Positions 28,129 through 36,121 of a DNA stretch of 64,000 nucleotides are shown here, piece by piece. The translations under genes and the position numbers were made by a program. The notes under the pieces are model-generated. The model ran no database searches. It was not told where the DNA came from and saw only the letters and a program-made list of their open reading frames with translations. Origin of the DNA: Renibacterium salmoninarum ATCC 33209 (GTDB lineage Bacteria; Actinomycetota; Actinomycetes; Actinomycetales; Micrococcaceae); NCBI RefSeq assembly GCF_000018885.1, contig NC_010168.1, positions 1,798,001 through 1,862,000 of the forward strand, written 5' to 3'. Each line of letters begins with the position of its first letter. The stretch's first letter is position 1.

Positions 28129-30379
28129 ACCAGTCGAATTGCAATTGAGCGGGATGACTTGCTCCGCTTGTGCAGTTCGAATCCAAAAAAAGCTCGGCAA
28201 GCTCGACGGCGTCGAGGCCACAGTAAACTTCGCGACCGAACGCGCAGTATTGAATGGCCTGGCTGCTGACCGCATTGATCAAGCAATCGAGGCGGTAGCT
28301 GCAGCCGGTTACTCCGCCGAACTAGTAACCCGCGGCGCTTCCAGCATGCCGGAAACAAATGCGCCGCAGCGGAGCGCCATGTTGCTTCGCCGGCTGATTA
28401 TTGCGGCAATATTGACGCTGCCCTTAGGCAATTTTGCGATTGTGCTCGCACTGATTCCAGAGTTCCGGTTTCCGGGTTGGGACTGGCTCTGCGTGCTCAT
28501 CGCAACGCCGGTGGTCTTCTGGTGCGCCTGGCCGTTTCACCGGGCCGCAGCCAGGAACCTTCGGCACGGTGGATTCAGCATGGACACCCTGGTCTCGCTT
28601 GGTGTCTTAGCCTCGTATTTCTGGTCGGTGGGGGCGATCATCTTCTCTGATAAGAGCACACCAGGGTTCTGGGTGGGATTCGGGCAGACTCCACCGGGCG
28701 CCGATTCGATTTACCTCGAAGTGGCTGCTGGCGTCACGACATTTTTACTGGCTGGTCGATATTTTGAAGCTAAATCTAGGCTTGCCGCATCAAATGTCCT
28801 CGGTGCGCTAGCAAAGTTGGCAGTAGGCGAAGTCCGGCTAGTTCGCGACGGAGTTGAGTCGGTGGTCCCGGTCGCCCAACTTCGAGTTGGCGACCTCTTC
28901 GTGGTGAAGCCAGGTGAGCGCATTGCGTGCGACGCTGAAGTAGAAGATGGCCTCGCCGCAGTTGACACCTCCGCGATGACTGGCGAGTTAGAACCTAGAC
29001 CCTGCTCCCCCGGCAGCACGGTAGTTGGCGGCACCGTTGTCCTCGATGGCCGGCTACGTCTTCGGGCGGTCAAAGTAGGCCAAAGCACCCAGTTGGCACA
29101 ATTGGCTGCGCTCGCTGAGCATGCCCAGACTCGTAAGGCCAGCGTTCAAGCCCTGGTGGAAAAGATCGTCTCAGTATTTGTGCCAGTAGTGCTGGGCTTA
29201 GCGGTGCTAGTCTTCGCCCTTGGGCTCATCAGCGGAAACCCGGTTGACCGAGCATTTGGCGCTGCAGTTTCCTTACTGATCATTGCCTGCCCGTGTGCGT
29301 TGGGACTAGCTACGCCAATGGCGTTGATGGTCGGCGTCGGCCGCGGCAGCCAACTGGGCATCTTGATCAAAAGCCAACAGGCACTAGAGTCCTCCGGCCA
29401 AATCGACACCGTGGTGTTAGATAAAACCGGCACACTGACCACGGGACAAATGACCGTTCGCTTGGTCCAGATTCTTAAGCAAAGCAACACCATAGACGGC
29501 ACTGGAATTAGCCCAGAACGGCTCACCTCGATGGCGGCCGCAGCTGAGGCACATTCTGAGCACCCCACCGCACAGGCGATTACCCAGTTTGCCCAAGAAA
29601 ACGGCATCCAGATTCCGTCAACGCAAGAATTTCGTGCGATTCCGGGACTTGGGGTCAGAGCAACGGTTGAGGGCGTCGAAGTCCTGGTTGGCAGCGCGGC
29701 ATTATTAGCCGCCGAAGGTTTAGACCTCGTCGAAGAACTAGATTTGGAAAAGCGTTCGACGATTATTTATGTCGCGTTTGACGGCGAAGCTGTGGGACGG
29801 TTCTCACTTCAAGATTCCTTACGTAAAGGAGCGGTCGAAGCGGTGCAAAAGCTGCACGCCTTGGGACTACGGACCGTCCTGTTGAGCGGCGACCGACAAG
29901 AAGTTGCCGATGAAGTTGCCCGGCAGAGTGGAATTAGCGAGGCAATCGGCGGCGTTTTACCAGCGGACAAAGCGCAAACTATTGCTCAGCTGCAATCTGC
30001 TGGACGGAAAGTTGCCATGGTGGGCGATGGCATCAATGATGCGGCCGCTTTGGCCACCGCTAATCTCGGCTTGGCAATGGTCAGCGGAACCGACGTTGCG
30101 ATGAAATCCGCCGACATCATTTTGCTCCGGAGCGATCTTCGCGTTGTTGCTGATGCCATCGTGCTCTCAAAACGAACCTTACGCACCATCAGAGGCAACC
30201 TGATCTGGGCCTTTGTCTACAACATCGCGGCCATTCCGTTAGCAGCGTTGGGCATGCTCAATCCCCTGATTGCAGGTGCGGCGATGTCGCTTTCCAGCCT
30301 TTTCGTGGTCACCAACAGTCTGAGACTGAGGAACTTTGTCGCTTCTGGCGATCAGACCGAAGCGGAGTCCGATTCATGA
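28088..30379 (+). CDS. copA: Cu+-transporting P1B-type ATPase
   Basis: A 763-residue heavy-metal pump. An N-terminal HMA domain carries GMTCSACA (Cys25, Cys28). The transmembrane metal site is IACPCALGLATP, typical of Cu+/Ag+ pumps; the phosphorylation site is DKTGTLTTG; an HP pair in AHSEHPTAQA and GDGINDAAAL complete the ATPase. About eight membrane helices. The start lies 41 bp inside the CopD-CtaG gene, and the stop overlaps the P450 start by 4 bp. It could be an exporter or, like CtpA/CopA2-type pumps, supply copper to exported oxidases; the latter fits CtaG next door, but this is inference. Confidence 0.94.
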   Translation: MLPRKLKVKTTIAEPVELQLSGMTCSACAVRIQKKLGKLDGVEATVNFATERAVLNGLAADRIDQAIEAVAAAGYSAELVTRGASSMPETNAPQRSAMLLRRLIIAAILTLPLGNFAIVLALIPEFRFPGWDWLCVLIATPVVFWCAWPFHRAAARNLRHGGFSMDTLVSLGVLASYFWSVGAIIFSDKSTPGFWVGFGQTPPGADSIYLEVAAGVTTFLLAGRYFEAKSRLAASNVLGALAKLAVGEVRLVRDGVESVVPVAQLRVGDLFVVKPGERIACDAEVEDGLAAVDTSAMTGELEPRPCSPGSTVVGGTVVLDGRLRLRAVKVGQSTQLAQLAALAEHAQTRKASVQALVEKIVSVFVPVVLGLAVLVFALGLISGNPVDRAFGAAVSLLIIACPCALGLATPMALMVGVGRGSQLGILIKSQQALESSGQIDTVVLDKTGTLTTGQMTVRLVQILKQSNTIDGTGISPERLTSMAAAAEAHSEHPTAQAITQFAQENGIQIPSTQEFRAIPGLGVRATVEGVEVLVGSAALLAAEGLDLVEELDLEKRSTIIYVAFDGEAVGRFSLQDSLRKGAVEAVQKLHALGLRTVLLSGDRQEVADEVARQSGISEAIGGVLPADKAQTIAQLQSAGRKVAMVGDGINDAAALATANLGLAMVSGTDVAMKSADIILLRSDLRVVADAIVLSKRTLRTIRGNLIWAFVYNIAAIPLAALGMLNPLIAGAAMSLSSLFVVTNSLRLRNFVASGDQTEAESDS

Positions 30380-31668
30380 GCTGCCCTTTTACCGACCATC
30401 AGTCCACGCTAAATCCCTCGCCGGAACCTTTTACGCGCGATGGTAGCGGCGCCGTCGAACTCTTTGGCCCGAACTACCTACAAGACCCCTATCAGGTGTT
30501 CAAACGACTCAACGAAGTTGGTGCGATTCATCGTGTGCGATTCCCTAGTGGGGTCCATGCGTGGTTAGTCACCGGGGCAGCTGCCGCCGAAGACTTGCTG
30601 CACCATCCTGATATTCGAAAGAATCACGAATTTGGCAACGCCAAGTGGCGGGCAAAAGCGTCGATCATGCCAGAACCGCAACACACTCGGTTGCAGTCGC
30701 ACTTACTTCATCAAGATGCCGCAGTGCATGCCGGTATGCGTCGGCTGATTGTCCCGGCGTTTTCAGCGAAGGCTGCCAACGCGATGACCTCGCGGATTCA
30801 AGCAATTGCCGACCAGTTGATTGATTCACTGCCCGCTCGCGGCAGCGTAGATCTGATCACGGACTTTATGGCAGCGTTTCCCTTCCGCGTACTTGCTGAC
30901 GCCATTGGCCTTCCACCGATCTTGGCCGAGAAATTTGATCACTCGTGGGGGAAAGTCGTCCGGCCAGTGGGACCAGATGATCCGTGGCGGCCCGAGTACG
31001 AACGGCTGCTTCGGGAGCTAGAGAACTACATCGCGCTCATCATTGAGGAATGCGGCAAGCCGGCGCAAACCGGCTTACTCAGCGAGTTAGTGCTAGCCAA
31101 TAAAAAAGCAGCAGGTTTGAGTGATGCTCAGCTTTCCTCACTGATCTTTCAGGTGTTGGTCGCGGGGCAAGAGCCCGTCACCCACCAACTCTCGACGTCG
31201 TTACTTGCGCTCTTGGCCAATCCGGAAGCAATGGCTGCCTTTTGTGCCGAACCGGATCGCCGTGAAGACTTCATCGACGCGCTGATCAAATACGACGGCG
31301 CCTTTGCCCTTGCTACCTGGCGGTTCTTCGCCGTTGACACGAAGTTCTATGGGCAACTTGTCCCCGCCGGCGATTCGGTCATCGTGGCACTAAATGCCGC
31401 CAATCGAGACGAAATTTACGGCGACCAGCTGGACCTTTCCGGCAACGCACGAAACCATTTCGGCTTTGGCGGCGGCCCACATTACTGTCCAGGATCGATG
31501 CTGGCTCGGCGTGAACTCGCCATTGGTTTAGGCACTCTTATTGATCGTCTGGCCGGGTTAGAACTCGACCACGCGGCGCTCGACGACGGCGGGCTCAGCT
31601 GGGTTGCTGCGGTGCTCAATCGTGGTCTGGTATCGCTTCCCGTGCGTTACCAGGAGGTGCTGGCATGA
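30376..31668 (+). CDS. Cytochrome P450 with degenerate ExxR and I-helix motifs
   Basis: A 430-residue bacterial P450. The heme-Cys loop is canonical (FGGGPHYCPGSMLARREL, about residue 370). Two other normally invariant sites are altered. The helix-K ExxR is replaced by ALIK in DALIKYDGAFALATWRF, where relatives read EMLR before YDG. The I-helix AGxET is AGQEPV, so the proton-relay Thr is missing. Loss of ExxR is known in the CYP157 family of Streptomyces. The gene overlaps copA by 4 bp and the isonitrile synthase by 4 bp (ATGA), so the P450 most likely acts on the isonitrile product. No frameshift is present. Confidence 0.9.
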   Translation: MSCPFTDHQSTLNPSPEPFTRDGSGAVELFGPNYLQDPYQVFKRLNEVGAIHRVRFPSGVHAWLVTGAAAAEDLLHHPDIRKNHEFGNAKWRAKASIMPEPQHTRLQSHLLHQDAAVHAGMRRLIVPAFSAKAANAMTSRIQAIADQLIDSLPARGSVDLITDFMAAFPFRVLADAIGLPPILAEKFDHSWGKVVRPVGPDDPWRPEYERLLRELENYIALIIEECGKPAQTGLLSELVLANKKAAGLSDAQLSSLIFQVLVAGQEPVTHQLSTSLLALLANPEAMAAFCAEPDRREDFIDALIKYDGAFALATWRFFAVDTKFYGQLVPAGDSVIVALNAANRDEIYGDQLDLSGNARNHFGFGGGPHYCPGSMLARRELAIGLGTLIDRLAGLELDHAALDDGGLSWVAAVLNRGLVSLPVRYQEVLA

Positions 31669-32591
31669 GCGCAGCAGAGACTTCAGTACAGATCTTGAGC
31701 CTGCTGCTGCCATTTCGACGAGTGTCTCGGGCGGAAACCGAGGACTCATCAGGTGCGGTGGCGTCCGCCAAAGACTTCGTCCAGACGCTGGCATCCATCG
31801 AATCGCAGGTGGCAACTGGTCAACCGTTAACCTTTGTGTTGCCAGGCTTCCCGTGCAAGTCCCCTAACCCTGCCAAAGTCCTCGGTGCCCTCCCGGACGA
31901 CGGCGAACGTGCCTCGTTGCGATTCTTGAATCAGCTCTGTACCAAGATCTCAGCGCTGTACTCCCCCGGCGCGGTACTGGTGGTGTGTAGCGATGGTCAT
32001 ATTTTTGCAGACGCTATTGGCGTGGATCAAGACACCATCGATGCCTATTTCGAACAGCTGCAGCTGATAGCTACGGCTGAACAATTCCAAAATCTGCGAT
32101 TCTTTTCCCTTCGCGACCGGTACCCAGGCCAGATGGACGAACAAGAGAGGCAATCGATCATTGACAAGTTTGGCCCGCAGCTCGAACAACTCCGCGAGCA
32201 AGTACGAGCAGACGCCACGTTAACTTCGTTGTATCGCGGCATCATAAGATTCCTCGTGGAAGATTCGGTTGACCACACGGGAACCCGGTCGGCGTTACAA
32301 CGTGAGTGCCGCAATCGCGCCTATCACGTATTACAACGAAGCATCGCCTGGGGCGAGATTGTCAGTGAGCGATTCCCCACCGCGATCCGGCTTTCGATTC
32401 ATCCGCAACCGGCAAAATCAACAAAGTTTGGTCTGAAGTTGCTCGAATCAACGTCAACTTGGACGACGCCCTGGCATGCCGCCCCGGTCCGAAAGGGGGA
32501 CGGATCTGTGCACTTGATTCGCCGGGACACCGTGCCGGTGGGTGCTCGGCTGTTGTACCGAAACGGCCGCCCGGATCACTTTGCGCTCTAG
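31665..32591 (+). CDS. Isonitrile (isocyanide) synthase, PvcA/IsnA/Dit1 family
   Basis: A 308-residue member of the DIT1_PvcA family, whose characterised members convert the amino group of Tyr or Trp to an isonitrile using ribulose-5-phosphate carbon. The family signature LPGFPCKSPNPAKVLG..PDDGE lies at residues 59-80, followed by LVVCSDGHIFADAIGVDQDTIDAY and, near the C-terminus, AIRLSIHPQP...KFGLKLLE and the PWH.A segment. Length is close to PvcA (about 330). It is the last gene of the operon and follows a P450, as Dit1 pairs with Dit2 in yeast, rather than the Fe/2-oxoglutarate enzyme PvcB. The amino-acid substrate cannot be read from the sequence. Confidence 0.88.
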   Translation: MSAAETSVQILSLLLPFRRVSRAETEDSSGAVASAKDFVQTLASIESQVATGQPLTFVLPGFPCKSPNPAKVLGALPDDGERASLRFLNQLCTKISALYSPGAVLVVCSDGHIFADAIGVDQDTIDAYFEQLQLIATAEQFQNLRFFSLRDRYPGQMDEQERQSIIDKFGPQLEQLREQVRADATLTSLYRGIIRFLVEDSVDHTGTRSALQRECRNRAYHVLQRSIAWGEIVSERFPTAIRLSIHPQPAKSTKFGLKLLESTSTWTTPWHAAPVRKGDGSVHLIRRDTVPVGARLLYRNGRPDHFAL

Positions 32592-32593
32592 CG

Positions 32594-33832
32594 CTACTCC
32601 GCGGACGTCAGGGCCGCACGAATAGCGTCCACCCCGAGCCAAATTTCTGCGAAGCTAGTCGATAGCGGGGACAAGCCCAGTCGGATTCCGTTCGGATTTC
32701 GGATTTCGGAAATCCGGAATGATGCCCTGCTGCCATAACTGGGCAGTGACCTCTTTGAACGCCGGATGATCGCTGGTGATATGCCCACCACGCTGCGCGG
32801 CGTCACGCGGTGAAGCCAGTTCCACGCCAAAAGGTACCAGCATTCCAGCCCAAAGCTCGACGGCGTAATTGGTCAGCGCGATTGATTTGGTGCGAACCGC
32901 TTCCATGCCCACAGAGTCAATGAGCGCGACCATATCTTGCATCGCCGTCATGCCGAGAATTGGCGGCGTGCCTGAGGTGAAACCACGAATTCCTGCGGCC
33001 GCCTGATAATTCGGACCCATCTGGAACGGATCAGCGCTACCCAACCAGCCTTGGATGGGTTGGCTGAGCGATGCTTGGTGTTCGGTGCGCACATAACAAA
33101 AAGCCGGCGCACCCGGGCCACCATTGAGGTATTTATAGCTGCAGCCCACCGCCAAATCTGCGCCACTGAGATCAAGCTCAACTGGTACCGCACCGGCCGA
33201 ATGACATAGGTCCCAAAGGATTAGTGCACCGTGCCGGTGAGCTATCTCGGTCACGGCGGTCATATCGGCAAGGTAGCCGGAACGGTAAGCAACGTGGCTG
33301 AGTACCACCAAAGCTGTCTGCTCGCCGACGACGGCGCTGAGATCTTCCGCGGTCACACCGCCGTCGTAAGCCGGTTGAATCCAGCGCAAGCTCAGGCCGC
33401 ACTCGGCAGCAATGCCTTGCACGATGTAACGGTCCGTCGGGAAGTTTTCGGTATCAATCACGATCTCGGTTCGCCCTGGCCGTGCAGCGACTGCCGCCCG
33501 GCAGAGCTTGTACAGCAGCACCGTCGTTGAGTCGCCTATTGTGCATTGACCAGCTGCTGCGCCAAGTAAAACCCTGCCCAGGTCATCGCCAATTTTTCCG
33601 GGTAATTCGAGCCAGGCCTCATCCCAACCTCGGATCAGCCGCGCAGCCCATTGATCGGTGATGAGTGCACCCACTCGGTCGGCACTGGCCCGCAGCGGCC
33701 GACCGGTGAGTTGCCGTCAAGATAGGCAACAAGCTGGGGATCATCGCTGCCAATAAACGAGTCCCGATGCTCCCGCAGCGGATCGGACAAATCTCGTTGT
33801 TGTGCGGCTTCAAAGCTCAACGCAATACTCAT
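32594..33832 (-). pseudogene. kynU: Kynureninase, frameshifted at both ends
   Basis: Would be a PLP enzyme cleaving kynurenine to anthranilate and alanine. N-terminal piece: MSIALSFEAAQQRDLSDPLREHRD to YLDGNS. Then about one base is missing near 33707; the other frame resumes GRPLRASADRVGALITDQW. The core includes the PLP-lysine loop LAVGCSYKYLNGGPGAPAF. Near the 3' end a 7-bp unit (cggattt on the plus strand) is present twice in tandem at 32693-32699 and 32700-32706. Removing one copy joins DFRNP to NGIRLGLSPLSTSF, the normal end. Length (1239 +1 -7 = 1233) is a multiple of three, supporting exactly these two lesions. It converges on the isonitrile synthase with a 2-bp gap. Confidence 0.9.
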
Positions 33833-33864
33833 CCGATTAGCATATGCGTCAGCCGCTCAAGATG

Positions 33865-34770
33865 TCAGAGCGGACTAACCGACCCGCTGAAGTGCTTTTT
33901 GCCATTGCGTGAGTTCCAGCCAACATACTTGGTTCGCTGCCAAGGTTCGCCAATGTCCTGAATGCTGACTGCGACGGTACCTGGGATGAAAGTCGGGGTA
34001 GCAAAAGCAGCTTCCCAGCGGAAAGCATCCACACCAGCGGGCAGCGCGGAGGTCAAAGCCCGCGAGGCCAGGTACATCCCATGTGCGATTGAGCTCTTCA
34101 TACCTAAGGCCTTGGCACCAATCGAACTGGTATGAATGGGGTTAACGTCACCAGAAACTGCGCCGTACCGGCGTCCAATGTCAGCGCCCAGCGGCCAGAT
34201 CGCATTTGGCTCTGGTGCTTCGAAGCTATCCCGCTCGTCCGCAACCTCCGGGAAGCCAAGTTTTACCCCCCGCGCCAAATAGGTCGACAGACCTTGCCAC
34301 AACAACTCCTTAGTCCCAGCGGCTCGGACCTCAGCTTCAATCTCAAACTGAGTACCGGCCCGATGTGTGTCTGGATTCTGTACCCGCACCCGGAAGTCCA
34401 ACGGTTCAGCCGGGTTGATCTGCCGAAACTGATCAATGCTGTTCGTCAAGTGCACCAGACCCATCAACGGGACCGGAAAATCTTCGGCACCCATCAAGCC
34501 CAACGCAATCGGGAAGCTCATGATGTGCACAAAACCAGCCGGGACACTATCTCTACCCGCTCCGTGCAACAGCCGGTTGAAGCCTTCAAGCTTTGCCGGA
34601 TCCGGGATAAGTCCTGAAACCCGATACTCAGTGTCAGGAAAAGTTCTGGCACGTTTCGACAGACCGATGGCACCGAGGGCTGTTGCCTTCAAGGCATTCG
34701 CATACAAGCCGCCTAGCGAAGGCGACTCCGGGAGCTGAACAACTTTTTTTGGCCCTGGACTACTCATCAC
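33865..34770 (-). CDS. MaoC-type (R)-3-hydroxyacyl thioester dehydratase, HtdX-like
   Basis: A 301-residue double-hotdog-type hydratase. The C-terminal MaoC domain has the hydratase motif around YGAVSGDVNPIHTSSIGAKALGMKSSIAHGMYLASRAL, with the catalytic Asp and His. The N-terminal half is a degenerate hotdog (VHLTNSIDQFRQI). It should hydrate enoyl-CoA or dehydrate 3-hydroxyacyl thioesters. The stop of the upstream long FabG overlaps its start by 4 bp. The order thiolase-FabG-HtdX resembles mycobacterial fadA2-fabG4-htdX. Confidence 0.9.
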   Translation of the reverse strand: MMSSPGPKKVVQLPESPSLGGLYANALKATALGAIGLSKRARTFPDTEYRVSGLIPDPAKLEGFNRLLHGAGRDSVPAGFVHIMSFPIALGLMGAEDFPVPLMGLVHLTNSIDQFRQINPAEPLDFRVRVQNPDTHRAGTQFEIEAEVRAAGTKELLWQGLSTYLARGVKLGFPEVADERDSFEAPEPNAIWPLGADIGRRYGAVSGDVNPIHTSSIGAKALGMKSSIAHGMYLASRALTSALPAGVDAFRWEAAFATPTFIPGTVAVSIQDIGEPWQRTKYVGWNSRNGKKHFSGSVSPL

Positions 34771-36119
34771 TGGCCGACCATGTTCTGACCACAGACTCGA
34801 AGCACATTGCCGGTGATGCCGCCAGCCGGGCTGCTCACCAAAAACGCAATCGTCTCCGCAACATCCTCAGGCAAGCCGCCCTGTAGCAGTGAGTTCAACC
34901 GACGCGCTACCTCACGAGTGGCGAACGGGATCTTAGCGGTCATTTCGGTAACGATAAACCCTGGTGCTACCGCATTGATTGTGCCGTTCACGGAGTCCAT
35001 CAACGGCGCAGTGGCCTTGACCATACCGATCACGCCAGCTTTGGATGCCGCGTAGTTTGTCTGACCTCGGTTACCCGCAATGCCACTCGTTGATGCGACC
35101 GAAACAATATGCGGCGCATCCTGGAAAAGCTCCGATGCCAGCAATACTTTGTTCATGCGTAACTGCGAGGCAATATTGACCGCAATTACCGAATCCCAGC
35201 GCGCGGCATCCATGTTGGCCAGCAACTTATCTCGGGTGATACCCGCGTTATGCACCACGATGTCCAGCCGACCATAACGCTCGGTGGCGTGCGCAACTAG
35301 CCGCTCGCCGGCGTCGTCTTTTGTGATGTCCAGCTGAAGCGCTGTGCCACCGATTTTATTGGCGACGGCGGCCAAATGATCGCCGGCGGCCGGTACGTCA
35401 ACTGCAATTACCTCGGCACCATCTCGGGCCAGAGTCTTGGCAATTGCTGCGCCAATGCCACGCGCCGCGCCGGTCACGATCGCAACCTTGCCGGCCAACG
35501 GCCGTGCCCAATCTGCGGGCAACGCGCCCTTCTCGGACCCGACAGTGAGGAACTGACCATCAACAAACGCTGAACGGCCAGAAAGGAAGAACCGCAATGC
35601 CCCCAGCGAACTCGGCGCAGTCGTCGGTACCCCGTCGGCCAGCACGATTCCATTGCCCGTGCCACCAGCACGAAGTTCCTTGGCTAACGAGCGCAAGATG
35701 CCATCGACGCCGTTGCGGGCCGCAGCCTGCGCCGGAGCGATATCGGCAGCGGCCGGACGTGAAATCGTGACGACACGAGCATTCGGCGCCAGATCTCGAA
35801 GTGCTGCTCCCACGGTACGAATTGGCTCAGAGAGCTCAGTCGGGTCTGCCAATTCATCAAGAACCACAATGATGCCGCCAAGTTTTTGTTTTGGCGTAGC
35901 GTGCCGACGAACGTCTAGTTTCCAGTCCAGCAATGCCGTGGCCAATGCATCGGCACCGGCTGAGGAACCGACCAACAGAATCGGCCCAGAAATCAGCGGA
36001 GCTGCCGGGTCAAAACGCCGCAATATTACCGGCTGCGGCAGCCCCAGCTTCTTGGCAAGATCCTTACCGAAGCCTGCCGAAACGAATTGGGTGTATTTAT
36101 CAGCTTGAACTTTTGCCAT
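34767..36119 (-). CDS. Long-type 3-oxoacyl-ACP/CoA reductase, FabG4-like
   Basis: A 450-residue SDR with two Rossmann halves. The N-terminal half (about 1-205) is a degenerate, flavodoxin-like Rossmann fold without catalytic residues. The C-terminal half has the cofactor motif TGAARGIGAAI, NAGITRD, catalytic Ser in VSVASTSG, and YAASK, and it ends with the tetramer-forming tail. This is the high-molecular-weight FabG (FabG4) form, which reduces 3-oxoacyl-CoA or -ACP with NADH. It lies 2 bp after the thiolase and overlaps the MaoC gene, so it works with them in chain shortening or elongation. Confidence 0.92.
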   Translation of the reverse strand: MAKVQADKYTQFVSAGFGKDLAKKLGLPQPVILRRFDPAAPLISGPILLVGSSAGADALATALLDWKLDVRRHATPKQKLGGIIVVLDELADPTELSEPIRTVGAALRDLAPNARVVTISRPAAADIAPAQAAARNGVDGILRSLAKELRAGGTGNGIVLADGVPTTAPSSLGALRFFLSGRSAFVDGQFLTVGSEKGALPADWARPLAGKVAIVTGAARGIGAAIAKTLARDGAEVIAVDVPAAGDHLAAVANKIGGTALQLDITKDDAGERLVAHATERYGRLDIVVHNAGITRDKLLANMDAARWDSVIAVNIASQLRMNKVLLASELFQDAPHIVSVASTSGIAGNRGQTNYAASKAGVIGMVKATAPLMDSVNGTINAVAPGFIVTEMTAKIPFATREVARRLNSLLQGGLPEDVAETIAFLVSSPAGGITGNVLRVCGQNMVGQ

Positions 36120-36121
36120 CG

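Noticed and set aside
32693..32706. Programmed frameshifting in kynureninase
   Set aside because: The change is an exact 7-bp tandem copy, and a second frameshift exists upstream; this is mutation, not recoding.
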